Assembly (NCBI GenBank): GCA_938035945.1 | Contig: CALHOU010000090.1 | Coordinates: 18,542 to 82,541 of the forward strand | Direction: 5' to 3' | Length of the DNA stretch: 64,000 nt | From: an uncultured Granulosicoccaceae bacterium | Lineage (GTDB): Bacteria > Pseudomonadota > Gammaproteobacteria > Granulosicoccales > Granulosicoccaceae | Shown: positions 43,452 through 54,100 of the stretch, piece after piece | Position numbering within the stretch: the first letter of the stretch is position 1 | Layout: every line of letters starts with the position of its first letter | Notes under the pieces: model-generated | The model's input: the letters and a program-made list of their open reading frames with translations, nothing else | Told to the model about the DNA's origin: nothing | Databases searched by the model: none | Position numbers and translations under genes: made by a program

Positions 43452-45552
43452 ATCGAAGTCCCCTTACGATGTTTGCCATCTTGTTCAACTGCCTTGCGGA
43501 CCAGCCGCTCGATTGGATCTTATTCATAGCTCTATGGCTTATTATTGTTTGCACCAGATCTTCTGGTGTTGTGAACTCTCCGGTCTCGATGTCGACGTAT
43601 CTTGGATACGCAATCAGCGACAGGTACACCAGTTCATCCAGCGTTCTGCGACGCTTTCGTCGCGCTATCGGTTGGTGATCTTCCGTCAACCCCCAACCTG
43701 CATAAAATGGTGCTCCGTAAGCCACCACACGCTTGCCTCTTATAAGTGCTTCGAAGCCTGATAGCGATGTCATCGTATGTAATTCATCGCACGCTTCAAT
43801 ACAATCAACGATCGATCCTTCGGTTTCAACGGCATTCGCCTGTTCGCGCAACACAGTTTCGTCGATAGCACCTTTGCGGTTTCCCGCCACCACATCCGGA
43901 TGTGGCTTGTAGCAAATCCAGGCATCCGGCCTGGCTTGTCGTACCGCTTTTAACAAATCAACGTTTGTGTGAACCTTGTCACAACCTCGACGTATTGATT
44001 CGTCGTCTTCTACCTGCCCAACCACCAGAACATGCGCTTTGCCAGCAGCAGGTAACAGTAAGTTACTTTTTGTGCCTACGTTATATTTCGACAGGCGCGA
44101 GGATAAGATGAGCTTTTTTAGTGCAACCGCACGAAATATTTCAGCAGGCGTGCAATCACAATCATTCAATAAGGCTTCCAAATCGCTCTCGCGCGCTGGA
44201 TCGAAGTACAGGCCACGTCCATCAACTACCAGAGACGCTGGCGCATTGAAATCAGAACCCAAGCCCATCGAGCGTAGAAAGCCATCTTCAAGCCGAAATA
44301 AAGGCAAATCGTTAGCGACTTGAACCTGCTCGGGTTTGATGTTGCTAAACCCTCGGTAACCCCAAGTCACCTTGGCTCGATTAGAAGTGTGCACCAGTGA
44401 ACGTTTTTGAAACGTGACTGTGCCATCGGGAGAACGCAAAAATTGCCGTACGTATTTGCGTTTCCACGCCGTGATGCCCACGCATTCGAAATGGTGCGCA
44501 TTCTTGGCAAACATGGACTGTTGCAGCTCAACATGTTCTAAGCACTGGTGTAGCTGCCAGGGCTGACCGGTTACCGGGTTACAGTAACGCGCAAGCGCAA
44601 TATGGGATGCATAAAATAATTGATCGATGCTGCGGGTACGAATCCGACGCGCCACCGGTGCGCGATCATCGCTTAGGCCCCACCCCGCATAAAACGGTTG
44701 ACCAAATACAGCAACGGGTTTGTTGCACAACAATGCTTCATAACCTAATTGGGAAGTTCCAACATAAACCTTATCAACCCGTTTAAGCATGGCGATAGGA
44801 TTAACCGCATCAGCACTGATTTCAAGATTAAGTTTTTCAGCATACTCTTTTAGATAACCTTCTCGGCGGCCGCTGACCACATCGGGATGCATGCGAACCA
44901 CAACGCGCGCGTCAGGGTTTTCGTCAACCGCACTTTGCAACATACGTTCGAATCCACTGGCATCCATACCACCGTATCGAACCGACGCATCATCGCGGGT
45001 TTGATCAATCACCATGACACAAGGTTTGGTTGGATGAGCTTGTGCGCTTGAGGCGATGATATTGCTTTGCAGCGATGTGAAATTATATTTAGTGATATTG
45101 CTGGCGATTAGGCGTTCACGGCATTGCTTTGCATAGCTCAGTTTTTCGCTGTCCGCCACGGCAGAGAATTCATCATCACTTAGATTTAACAGGTTTTCTA
45201 AGTCGTTCGGAACCGAGCTATCGTAGTAAACGCCGGTTGTGTCCTTTAATATTGAATAACAGGTTCTTGAATGGGGATTACTAGCACTGGAGCGTATCCA
45301 ACCGTCTTCTAAATATTGCACGGGTAAGTTGTGCTCGCGGGCGTACAGTAACGCGGCTTGCGTGTTGGATTTTCTACCCCAAACTAAGACACAACTTGGC
45401 TCCACTTCTTGTGCACGCGCTTCGGATGGCGACAATGCAAGATCAACATCCGCGAACACTTTAAGATGCCTTATCGATCGAATCCCACGCGAAAACACCA
45501 CGGCCACAGTTGGTGCAGTATCGATATCGGCTTGTGAAGCTACAGCAACCAC
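43441..45552 (-). CDS. kpsC: Capsule beta-Kdo transferase KpsC (two catalytic modules)
   Basis: 703 residues starting at GTG (45550-45552). Two related halves are visible: each has an LPxxxLEDGWIRS/FRLEDGFLRS motif, a segment VMVIDQTRDDASVRYGG or VLVVGQVEDDESIRRG, a RMHPDVVSGRREG/YKPHPDVVAGNRKG motif and AxFGQPFYAGWGLSDD/AYGAPFYAGWGLTEDH. The duplicated GT-B architecture is that of KpsC, which alternates two beta-Kdo linkages in the capsule lipid anchor. First of a kpsC-kpsS pair, 13 bp after the unknown TM-protein gene. It is cytoplasmic-face membrane-associated. Confidence 0.95.
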   Translation of the reverse strand: MVAVASQADIDTAPTVAVVFSRGIRSIRHLKVFADVDLALSPSEARAQEVEPSCVLVWGRKSNTQAALLYAREHNLPVQYLEDGWIRSSASNPHSRTCYSILKDTTGVYYDSSVPNDLENLLNLSDDEFSAVADSEKLSYAKQCRERLIASNITKYNFTSLQSNIIASSAQAHPTKPCVMVIDQTRDDASVRYGGMDASGFERMLQSAVDENPDARVVVRMHPDVVSGRREGYLKEYAEKLNLEISADAVNPIAMLKRVDKVYVGTSQLGYEALLCNKPVAVFGQPFYAGWGLSDDRAPVARRIRTRSIDQLFYASHIALARYCNPVTGQPWQLHQCLEHVELQQSMFAKNAHHFECVGITAWKRKYVRQFLRSPDGTVTFQKRSLVHTSNRAKVTWGYRGFSNIKPEQVQVANDLPLFRLEDGFLRSMGLGSDFNAPASLVVDGRGLYFDPARESDLEALLNDCDCTPAEIFRAVALKKLILSSRLSKYNVGTKSNLLLPAAGKAHVLVVGQVEDDESIRRGCDKVHTNVDLLKAVRQARPDAWICYKPHPDVVAGNRKGAIDETVLREQANAVETEGSIVDCIEACDELHTMTSLSGFEALIRGKRVVAYGAPFYAGWGLTEDHQPIARRKRRRTLDELVYLSLIAYPRYVDIETGEFTTPEDLVQTIISHRAMNKIQSSGWSARQLNKMANIVRGLRYAP

Positions 45553-45565
45553 GGTGAATTAGGTA

Positions 45566-46411
45566 TCAAGTTAGCAGTGTTAATGCGAGTACAGCCAGAA
45601 CACAGCCCACGCAAACATCGGTGATTAAACGCTTTCTGGATGCAGCCTTAAGGTCAGGCTCTTCCTCTCGCGCTATTTGTGGCAATACCGACTTAGGGCC
45701 GGCGGTAGTTTCAGCCAGAATCTCTTCTACGCGATGCAAGGGAATGTCGCAAGCCAGCGTGTAGGCAAGAAAGGTGTTAATCATTTTCTCGCCACCATCA
45801 CCCGGGTTTTGTCGAATGATCATGGTCAGGTAATTAATCGAGTTCATGTCCAGACCCTGTTGACGACCCAGACCACGAACATGACCCAAATCTTTTTCCA
45901 AGGTTACTAAGTTGTCGAGCAACTCATCGAGCAATTCGGGTGTAATCCCAGCAGCGCCATATTGCTTTTGCGATGCATCAATAGCGGTCTTACACATGAT
46001 CGCCATGTCTTCATGTTTTTTATGCACCCCTAATTCAACAAGCGCGTTGATGTTATGGAACGGGATACCGCGCGCCATGAGCTCTTCTCTGCCCTCATGG
46101 ATATCACCCATTAACGCGACAACTTCATCAACGATTCGTTTTACCGGATTCTTTTCAGATTCCTTTGTTGACTCTGCATCTGCTTGCGCAACATTTGCTT
46201 CGTTAACGGGCACAGCCGGTGTGTTGGACGCAATCACAGCTTGAGCCGGCGGCGCCTTGGTGGTTTCTTTATTTGCGGGTTGTGCAGCAGCCAAGGATCT
46301 GTCCCCTGATAGATACCACCTGTAAATGCAGGAAATAAGCCATTCGGGCAAGTTAAGAGACTGATTTTGCGTCGCTTTTAGACCAAATAGCTGGCCCCGG
46401 AATTGCACCAT
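45566..46411 (-). CDS. Hypothetical protein with a C-terminal membrane anchor, linked to kpsC
   Basis: A 281-residue protein of no recognised family. Residues 1-70 are poorly conserved-looking and rich in A, P and T; 75-235 are helical (KRIVDEVVALMGDIHEGREEL, LLDELLDNLVTLEKDLG, NSINYLTMIIRQNP); 260-281 is a single membrane segment (VCVGCVLAVLALTLL) at the very end, so it is tail-anchored with the domain in the cytoplasm. It ends 13 bp before kpsC, so it is co-transcribed with the Kdo transferases and may organise them at the membrane. The start is not well supported by a Shine-Dalgarno sequence. Confidence 0.6.
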   Translation of the reverse strand: MVQFRGQLFGLKATQNQSLNLPEWLISCIYRWYLSGDRSLAAAQPANKETTKAPPAQAVIASNTPAVPVNEANVAQADAESTKESEKNPVKRIVDEVVALMGDIHEGREELMARGIPFHNINALVELGVHKKHEDMAIMCKTAIDASQKQYGAAGITPELLDELLDNLVTLEKDLGHVRGLGRQQGLDMNSINYLTMIIRQNPGDGGEKMINTFLAYTLACDIPLHRVEEILAETTAGPKSVLPQIAREEEPDLKAASRKRLITDVCVGCVLAVLALTLLT

Positions 46412-46468
46412 GAGCTGACGTGAAAGGCGCCCATGGTGGCGCCTACTTAGACAGGTAGTCGCTCATTC

Positions 46469-47557
46469 ATGAACGTTTTATTTGTTTCTGATACTCGATT
46501 CGTCCAAGCCCCTTACCGCGACGGCTCGACCAGATACCGCTGTTACCACATGGCAGAAGGCCTGCAAAACGCAGGCTACGTGGCAGATGTGACTACGCTC
46601 GCCGCACTGAATCTGGTGAATCTAAGTCGCTATGATGTGATTAGCGTACACCACCCCATTGCCAGCCGAAAACTGCTCAACGTGCTTGAACGAGCGCAAA
46701 AACTCAGCATTAGAACCGTCGCCGACCTCGATGCACTCGAATTCGACCCGGCACTCGCCGCTGAATCACCTAAATCACGCGCTAAAAGCACCTCATTAGC
46801 ATCGGTTCGCGCATCATTTATGCGCCAAAGCTTAGCTTTACAGCATTTTGATGAAGTCTGTGTTGCAACAGAAGAGCTCGCACGCGCTCGCAGAGCGATC
46901 GCACCGAGCCAACCGGTTTTTGTGGCGCCCAATGGACTGTCAAATTATTGGCTAAATAGCCACGATCAAATTGAGATCAAGCAACCCAAACACATTCGCC
47001 TTGGTTTTTTCACTGAACGTAGCAACATGAGCATCGAATTCGCACAAGCGGCCAAAGCGATCGATACATTTTTAAAAACTTCGGTTGATAGAGAGTTGTA
47101 TATACAGGGCCCATTGATTATTCCAGCCAAGCAATTACCTGAAAATCAATTGGTACGCGGGACGTGGAAAGACTTTATGGACATGCCCGACACACTCGCG
47201 CAATGTTGGTGCACGGTTTCCCCTCACCAACCGAGCAATATTAATTATGCTCAACCGCATACAAAATTTATAGAAGCAGCAGCGTTTGGCGTGCCAACCA
47301 TTAGCTCACCTACCGCACAATTGCTAGAGCACGATGTTCCTGGCTTGTATATCGCTGAAAACAACGAGCAGTTTTTACAGGGCTTGAAAATTCTTAGCGA
47401 TAAAAAATACCACCAGCAATGCCAAACAGCCTTATATGAGTATGTACGTGATTGTTGCCTTGCAACTCACAGTGCAGACATATTGATCAGGCAATGGAGC
47501 GCCAAACTTGAAAAAGCAGAGAATGAAACTCTTACTCGTTTATCCGCAGCAGGCTGA
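46469..47557 (+). CDS. Glycosyltransferase, group 1 (GT4)-like
   Basis: 362 residues of GT-B type. The N-terminal NVLFVSDTRFVQAPYRDGSTRYRCYHMAEGL binds the acceptor side; the C-terminal part has GLSNYW, FFTERSN, and PHTKFIEAAAFGVPTISSP followed by the VPGLYI segment, as in GT4 enzymes where the glutamate in E(A/I)xxxG binds the sugar nucleotide. It is probably a capsule sugar transferase. It overlaps the next gene and is read outward from the kps genes (divergent). Confidence 0.72.
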   Translation: MNVLFVSDTRFVQAPYRDGSTRYRCYHMAEGLQNAGYVADVTTLAALNLVNLSRYDVISVHHPIASRKLLNVLERAQKLSIRTVADLDALEFDPALAAESPKSRAKSTSLASVRASFMRQSLALQHFDEVCVATEELARARRAIAPSQPVFVAPNGLSNYWLNSHDQIEIKQPKHIRLGFFTERSNMSIEFAQAAKAIDTFLKTSVDRELYIQGPLIIPAKQLPENQLVRGTWKDFMDMPDTLAQCWCTVSPHQPSNINYAQPHTKFIEAAAFGVPTISSPTAQLLEHDVPGLYIAENNEQFLQGLKILSDKKYHQQCQTALYEYVRDCCLATHSADILIRQWSAKLEKAENETLTRLSAAG

Positions 47558-48797
47558 TCGCCCTCTGCGACGTACCAGTCGCGCTGGAGCTCAGCTTAAT
47601 AGTATCGCGCGCGCGCTCAATGAGCTCGTTGAACGTTGCACTAATCAAAATTTGCTGTTGCGAAAATTCGTTTACGAAAAAGATGGGAACGACAACGCGC
47701 AAAATCAGGCATTGGTCAGTAAAGAGCTTGTCGAAATTTTAGACGATACAGATGTCGTCATTGAAGTATCTACCGCTGCGCACACTATTATCAGCCAAGG
47801 TGATTTCGCCGGTCCGGTTATTCACATAGCACCAACATTTATCGGCTCTTTTGCCTGCAACGATATTTCGATTAACGCGTGTGGTCGACTGCAGCAAAGC
47901 GATGTTGTGCACTGTATTGGTGAAAGCCAGCCGAACAACCAAACAGCCTTACCTAGCACCCATGAATTTAATGCCGATATGCATTACAGCGCTTTTGCGC
48001 CTCTGCCCTCACGGGTTGGTGATGCTTTTTATCGAGCTGAAAAAGATCATGCACTTGTGTTTCTAAGCTTGCCTGAACATCTACGGGATGAAAACGCACT
48101 AGATGCTGACATGCAAGTACTGAACAAGGTGCTGCACACGGTGGAGAGATTGCGTTCGGTGACCTTTGTCTGCGAAACATTGGAAGATGTACCGTTAGTT
48201 CAAACTATTGCCGACAGCTTGCAAAGCGCACTGAATATCAAAGCCAGTATCTGGGGATTGCGCAAAGGTGAATACCACGATATGTTCTCAATTATGGCCA
48301 AGGCTGATGTGGTGTTGTTCGGTGGCGGCTGTTTGTTTGCCGACGCGATTCTACATGGCATACCGGTCTACCCTTGGCGCAACAATATAGCCGGCACTGA
48401 AAATATTGCACAAGCCTACCGCCAGTTCTCTACCGATAGAAAAAAAGATCGCAATATTTTGCTCAAAGCACAACGCAAGCATTTAGACCGATTGATTGAA
48501 GCACAGTATCTAGATGCCACCTTACCTAACGATCGTATCGGGTTTGAAAATGTGATTGTCAAATTGATCAATCATGCGTTACACACGAAAAGTTTTATCG
48601 TAACAGCACCGGCTGATGATTCGCCGACTTGGGTGATCCCACCGGCCCAGGCATCTGTACACAGAGCCATGCCGGATAAATTAAGTCGCTCTGTTTGGAG
48701 TGATAGACAGATGTTATTACAATTTAAGCAATCACCCAATCAAGCAGTACTTCGTAGTAGCAAGAAGAAGGTCGGTCAGGTATTTACCCCAAAGTAG
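47523..48797 (+). CDS. Probable glycosyltransferase-like protein, capsule locus
   Basis: About 424 residues starting at ATG 47523 (MKLLLVYPQQ), with a TTG five codons upstream as an alternative; the start overlaps the end of the preceding gene by 35 bp. The end of the GT-B fold is hinted at by KADVVLFGGGCLFADAILHG and YPWRNN-type turns (LFGGGCLF resembles the donor-site loop). No family could be firmly named. The basic C-terminus (SSKKKVGQVFTPK) may bind membrane or nucleic acid. It is co-transcribed with the GT4-like gene, so a role in capsule sugar transfer is likely. Confidence 0.55.
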   Translation: MKLLLVYPQQADRPLRRTSRAGAQLNSIARALNELVERCTNQNLLLRKFVYEKDGNDNAQNQALVSKELVEILDDTDVVIEVSTAAHTIISQGDFAGPVIHIAPTFIGSFACNDISINACGRLQQSDVVHCIGESQPNNQTALPSTHEFNADMHYSAFAPLPSRVGDAFYRAEKDHALVFLSLPEHLRDENALDADMQVLNKVLHTVERLRSVTFVCETLEDVPLVQTIADSLQSALNIKASIWGLRKGEYHDMFSIMAKADVVLFGGGCLFADAILHGIPVYPWRNNIAGTENIAQAYRQFSTDRKKDRNILLKAQRKHLDRLIEAQYLDATLPNDRIGFENVIVKLINHALHTKSFIVTAPADDSPTWVIPPAQASVHRAMPDKLSRSVWSDRQMLLQFKQSPNQAVLRSSKKKVGQVFTPK

Positions 48798-48835
48798 GCT
48801 CAGCGCAACATAACTAACGAAAAAAGACAACAAAA

Positions 48836-48855
48836 AAGCCGCTCGAAAGCGGCTT
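48836..48855. terminator. Terminator between the glycosyltransferase and rfbA genes
   Basis: Perfect 8-bp stem AAGCCGCT / AGCGGCTT with a 4-base loop, flanked by A6 on the left (T6 on the minus strand), between convergent genes. Confidence 0.8.
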
Positions 48856-48886
48856 GTTCTTTAAATGGCAAAAACTAACACTTTAA

Positions 48887-49789
48887 TTATCCAGCCCTAA
48901 GAGCGGCAACTGCGTCATCTTCCTTTTCCTGCAACAGACTCTGCAAGTACTGGCCATAGTTGTTCTTGGACAAGGGTTTGGATAATTCCAACAGTTGGCT
49001 ATCATCAATCCACCCCATGCGCCATGAAACCTCTTCAGGACAAGCGATCTTTAATCCTTGTCGGCGTTCGAGCGTTTCAACAAACTGCCCTGCTTCCAAC
49101 AATGAAAAGCCGGTGCCGGTATCTAGCCAGGCATAACCACGACTCATGACTTCCACACGTAGTTCTTTTTGTTCTAAGTAGGCTTTGTTAACATCGGTTA
49201 TTTCAAGTTCACCGCGTGGTGAGGGCTTGATGTCTTTTGCAATCGATACCACTTGATTGTCGTAGAAATACAAACCGGTAACCGCAAAGTTCGACTTTGG
49301 ATGCTCTGGCTTTTCTTCTATTCCCAGCGCTTTACCGTCACTATCAAAGTTAACCACACCATAGCGCTCAGGGTCGCTGACGCGGTAAGCAAATACACTG
49401 GCACCACGTTCATTGCCGGCAGCACTGGTGAGTAAGCTGGTCATGTCGTGACCGTGGAAAATGTTGTCACCTAACACCAACGCAACAGAATCGTTACCAA
49501 TGAATTCCTCGCCAAGAATAAACGCTTGCGCCAGACCATCAGGCGATGGTTGTACTGTGTACGTTATGTTTATGCCCCATTTACTACCGTCACCCAATAG
49601 TTCCTGGAACATGGGTACATCACGTGGAGTGGATATAAGCAGAATGTCTTTAATGCCCGCAAGCATCAATGTGCTTAATGGGTAATAGACCATCGGTTTA
49701 TCGTAAACAGGCAATAACTGCTTGGAGACCACCTGTGTTATCGGATGCAATCGTGTACCCGAGCCACCTGCCAATATGATGCCTTTCAT
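48887..49789 (-). CDS. rfbA: Glucose-1-phosphate thymidylyltransferase
   Basis: 300 residues. It has the nucleotidyltransferase signature [20 protein letters not shown], then the sugar-phosphate site ([12 protein letters not shown]) and [10 protein letters not shown]. It makes dTDP-glucose from glucose-1-phosphate and dTTP, the first step of dTDP-rhamnose synthesis. It starts directly after the uxs stop (0-bp gap), so it is coupled to the UDP-xylose synthase and not to rfbBDC, which lie 25 kb away. Confidence 0.97.
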   Translation of the reverse strand: MKGIILAGGSGTRLHPITQVVSKQLLPVYDKPMVYYPLSTLMLAGIKDILLISTPRDVPMFQELLGDGSKWGINITYTVQPSPDGLAQAFILGEEFIGNDSVALVLGDNIFHGHDMTSLLTSAAGNERGASVFAYRVSDPERYGVVNFDSDGKALGIEEKPEHPKSNFAVTGLYFYDNQVVSIAKDIKPSPRGELEITDVNKAYLEQKELRVEVMSRGYAWLDTGTGFSLLEAGQFVETLERRQGLKIACPEEVSWRMGWIDDSQLLELSKPLSKNNYGQYLQSLLQEKEDDAVAALRAG

Positions 49790-50794
49790 TTAGCTAACTC
49801 GGCTTTCAGTTGATGGCTTACCACCTTTCAACAACGTGTCGAAATATTCAATGGTCTTCCCAAGACCTTGCTCAAGCTTAACCGTTGGTTCCCAGTCAAG
49901 TTCTTTACGCGCAAGCGAAATATCAGGCTTACGCTGTGTAGGATCATCACTGGGTAGTTCTTCGAACACCAACTTGGATTTAGAGTTCGTCATTTCAAGC
50001 ACTTTTTCAGCTAACTGACGAATCGTAAATTCATCCGGGTTACCAATGTTGACAGGGCCTGTGAAGTCATCGTCTGTTGCCATAATTCGGTGAAAGGCTT
50101 CGATTAAATCGAGGCAGTAACAAAACGAACGAGTCTGGTCGCCTTCACCGTAGATGGTGATGTCTTCACCGGTAAGTGCTTGCATAATAAAGTTAGATAC
50201 CACACGACCATCGCTTGGGTGCATGCGTGGACCGTAGGTATTAAAGATACGCCCTACTTTAATGCGTAGGTTGTGCTGTCGACGGTAATCAAAAAACAGG
50301 GTTTCAGCGCAGCGCTTACCTTCGTCGTAGCACGAACGAAAACCGATTGGGTTCACATGGCCCCAGTAGTCTTCCGTTTGCGGGTGTACTTTCGGGTCAC
50401 CATATACTTCACTGGTAGAGGCTTGAAATATTTTTGCACCCGTACGTTTTGCCAAACCCAGCATATTGATCGCACCGTGTACGCTGGTTTTCGTTGTTTG
50501 CACAGGATCGTGCTGGTAGTGCACCGGGGATGCTGGGCAAGCCAAGTTATAGATCTCATCGACTTCGAGATAAATAGGGAACGTTACGTCGTGACGCATC
50601 AGTTCAAACGCGGGGTTGTCCATCAAGTGGGCAACGTTCTGCTTATTGCCAGTGAAGTAGTTATCCATACAGATAACATCATTCCCTTCCGCAAGCAGAC
50701 GATCGCATAAGTGCGACCCTAAAAAGCCGGCTCCGCCTGTGACCAAAATACGCTTGCGGACAAGGCTACCAAGTGTGGACGCGACGTCATTCAT
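49790..50794 (-). CDS. uxs: UDP-glucuronate decarboxylase (UDP-xylose synthase)
   Basis: 334 residues, extended SDR. The NAD motif is [15 protein letters not shown], followed by the UXS-specific [13 protein letters not shown] and STSEVYGDP, the YDEGKRCAE (YxxxK) motif and [21 protein letters not shown], all typical of UXS rather than UDP-glucose 4-epimerase. It decarboxylates UDP-glucuronate to UDP-xylose. It is an indication of xylose in the capsule. No UDP-glucose dehydrogenase was seen in the window. Confidence 0.94.
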   Translation of the reverse strand: MNDVASTLGSLVRKRILVTGGAGFLGSHLCDRLLAEGNDVICMDNYFTGNKQNVAHLMDNPAFELMRHDVTFPIYLEVDEIYNLACPASPVHYQHDPVQTTKTSVHGAINMLGLAKRTGAKIFQASTSEVYGDPKVHPQTEDYWGHVNPIGFRSCYDEGKRCAETLFFDYRRQHNLRIKVGRIFNTYGPRMHPSDGRVVSNFIMQALTGEDITIYGEGDQTRSFCYCLDLIEAFHRIMATDDDFTGPVNIGNPDEFTIRQLAEKVLEMTNSKSKLVFEELPSDDPTQRKPDISLARKELDWEPTVKLEQGLGKTIEYFDTLLKGGKPSTESRVS

Positions 50795-51183
50795 GTGTAA
50801 ATGCTTTCCAAAGAAATTGATTATTTAGGGTGGGCTGATTGTTTCAGCTGTAACCCATTATATATAGACGCAATCTGGCCCGAGGGCACAGCTTTGAGTT
50901 AGCGCAATCCATTGGCGCGTGTAACGACAATATGATCGGAATCGAGCAAGTTACAAGCCAATGGCATCTACATCGGGGTTTGTAATGGAGTCAACTCACA
51001 AGCTTATGTATAAAAATTGAACAACACGAGGCTTTTTCTCACTGACATGCAGCACCTAGGCGTCGTAACCCAAATTTATCAATTCGTGGCGCAACAGAGT
51101 GTCATTTTGATGACGCTTGTAGCATAATCACCTTGATTGCCAGAAAAGTTCATGCATTTGAAATTTTCAACGCACACACACTC
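50795..51183. other. Intergenic region upstream of uxs and the glycoside-hydrolase-like gene
   Basis: 390 bp between divergent genes. On the minus strand TATAAT (50858-50863), 64 bp before the uxs start, is a good -10 box but has no clear -35. No gene or repeat was recognised. Confidence 0.4.
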
Positions 51184-54100
51184 ATGAACCATGTTGTTAA
51201 ATCCATGATATGTAAACACTTTTTCAAGTTTGCACTCTTCGTCAGTAGCATCACGCTCGCACTAAGCGCACATGCCGGCCAAGTTACAGGGGAATTGAAC
51301 AAGTGGTCCCCTATTACAGTGGATTTTATCGGGCCCAGTGCCAGCGAAACCGACCGTTCCCCTAACCCATTCCTTGATTACAAACTTGACGTTACTTTCA
51401 CAGCGCCCAGTGGAAAATCCTACCTTGTACCCGGCTTTTTTGCTGGCAATGGACAAGGTGGCGGCACGGGTGAGCATTGGCGGGTTCGATTTGCCGCCGA
51501 CGAGGTCGGTCAGTGGCGATATCAGGCGAGCATGCGACAAGGCTCAAACGTGGCGATAGACACCAATTCGAGTGCAGGTTCCAACCTGGCTATTAACAAT
51601 GCAGAAGGTCAATTCAGCATTTCGGCGCAATCGACCAGTGCGCCAGGCTTTCTAAAGTATGGCCGACTCGAATACACCGGCGAGCACTATCTAAAATTTC
51701 GGGATGGTCCATATTGGATAAAATCTGGTACCGACAGTCCCGAAAATTTTCTTGGCTACGCGGGCATAGACGGTACCGTTGATCAAAATCGCAGTCCGTT
51801 TTTACACGACTACGCAACGCATCGCGGCGATGCGCGTGACGATGATCCATTGTTTAGAAATAGCAGCAACGGTTTTGACAGTCGCGGTATTACAGGTGCG
51901 TTAAATTACCTTTCTGACCAAGGCGTTAATTCGATTTACTTCCTGCCCATGAATTTAGGTGGCGATGGTCAAGAGACTTTTCCGTTTGTAGGTGGGCAGA
52001 ACAACGCCTTTAATAAAACCCACTACGACATCAGTAAGCTCTATCAATGGAATCAAGTACTAAACCATGCACAACGTCGTGGTATTGCCTTGAATATTGT
52101 TCTAAGCGAAACCGAGCCAGGCAACGAGCGTTGGTTTGATAACGGTAAGCTAGGTGTCGAACGCAAACTCTATTTTCGCGAACTCATTGCACGCTTTGGT
52201 TATTTACTGGCGGCAAAGTGGAACTTAGGCGAAGAGAATGACTTCCCGGTTAGCGAACTGCGCCTACACGCCGACTACTTGAACAAACTGGATTGGACAA
52301 AAAAGCCAATCGCTGTTCACACGCAAATTAATAATTTTCGTGACTACGAAAAGTTGGTTGGCGACAAGTTATTCAGCGCAAGCTCCATACAATACGACCC
52401 ACCATTGGCTGATGAGTTTGTTGAAACCTGGCGTAAACGTTCACGTGAAGCCGGGCGTAAGTGGGTCATTGATATGGATGAAAACACCGGTGGTGTGAGT
52501 GATCGCAACGCAGACACTCGGCGCAAGCAAATTACCTATGATGTGTATTTCAGTGGTGGCAACCTTGAATGGTATTACGGCTACCACCCGTTACCATTAG
52601 GTGGTGACATAACTGCAGGCGATTTTCGTCAGCGCGAAGCGACGTGGAAGACCATGCGTTACGCGCGCGAGTTTATGCAACAAAACTTACCCTTCTGGCG
52701 CATGGAACCGGCTGACCAACTCGTCAGCGGCGCGGCCAACTCGTTTGGCGGTGCGGAAGTATTCGCTGCTACCAACGATACTTACGCGATCTACTTTCCC
52801 AATGCATCTGGCAATGCAACTCTGGATTTAGGCCAGGCATCGGGTAGCTTTTCACAGCGTTGGTTTAACCCTCGTAATGGCCAATTCGCCGGTGACACTA
52901 AAACAGTGGTAGGTGGTAAACGCATTCCAATCGGTTCGCCTCCTTCTGCGCGCAACGATGACTGGGTTGTTTTAATCAAATCGCACAACGCACAAGACCT
53001 ACCCGATTATTCTGTTGGGTCAAATCCTGAACCTGCAAGTCAACCTGAGCTTGTTGCCGTTCAGGAAAATGCAGCCGATGACGACAACCAAAGCGAACCT
53101 GAATCGCAATCGAATAACGATGACGCAATACCACCACCTCCGCCCTCTGGGCCTAATGACGCGCCGGTGTTCAACGCGGTAGGTGATTTAGCCGCGGCAA
53201 TGGCTGGCACCACTTATAAATTAACTGTTGCAGCAACCGATGCCCAAGGCGTCGCGCCCGTGATCACAGCCGAAACCCTACCGGCAGGTATGCGCTTTGC
53301 TAGCGTCGTTGATGGCGTTGTGAGTCTTGAATGGCAAGTGCCTAGTGATGCATCAGGCAGCGTTAGTTTTGAACTCATCGCAATAGATGTGCAAGATCGA
53401 AGTTTGCAAGCCACTTTACCGATAAACATTCGAGTTGACGAAGCACCAAGTGCTGAGCCCGAGCTTGAAACTACACCAGAGCCCGAAGACGTTGAAACTA
53501 TCACGGATGAGACCACCGACGAGGAACCAGCAAGCGCCTTGGTTGATAATTCGGCCGCGCCGACCACGCAAGCATCAGAGACTCCAGTGGCCAACCCAGC
53601 TGCTAATGGTGATCAACCACCCGCTATCATGGGCGCCGATGACGCGCGTATTCTAGCCGGTAAGCAGTACCGTAAAACCATTGTACCAGTGGACCCTGAG
53701 GGGATCGTTGCATCGCTTCGCATCGTATCGCCGCCCGCAGGCGCAAGCTTTGTTGACAATGGCAATGGTACTCGTGACCTTATCTGGACTCCAAAACTGA
53801 CCGATACCGGTTCATACGATATTAAATTCATTGCCACCGATGCAGGCAACGTACCGCACGTTGTACAAAAAACCATGAAGTTGGTCGTTGTGCAAAACCC
53901 CACCGCTTTGATAACCATAACCGAAAAACGCTCAGCGCTAGATCGTAACGCGGCACCGGTGTTTCGTGTGATTGAAGATCAGCAAGTTGCTGTTGGTGAG
54001 ACCTTAAGCTTTGCCGTACGCCCCATCGACCCTGAAGGGATTGCGCCCATCCTGCATGTAAATTCGCCACCCGCTAATTCACGCTTTACGGATAACGGCG

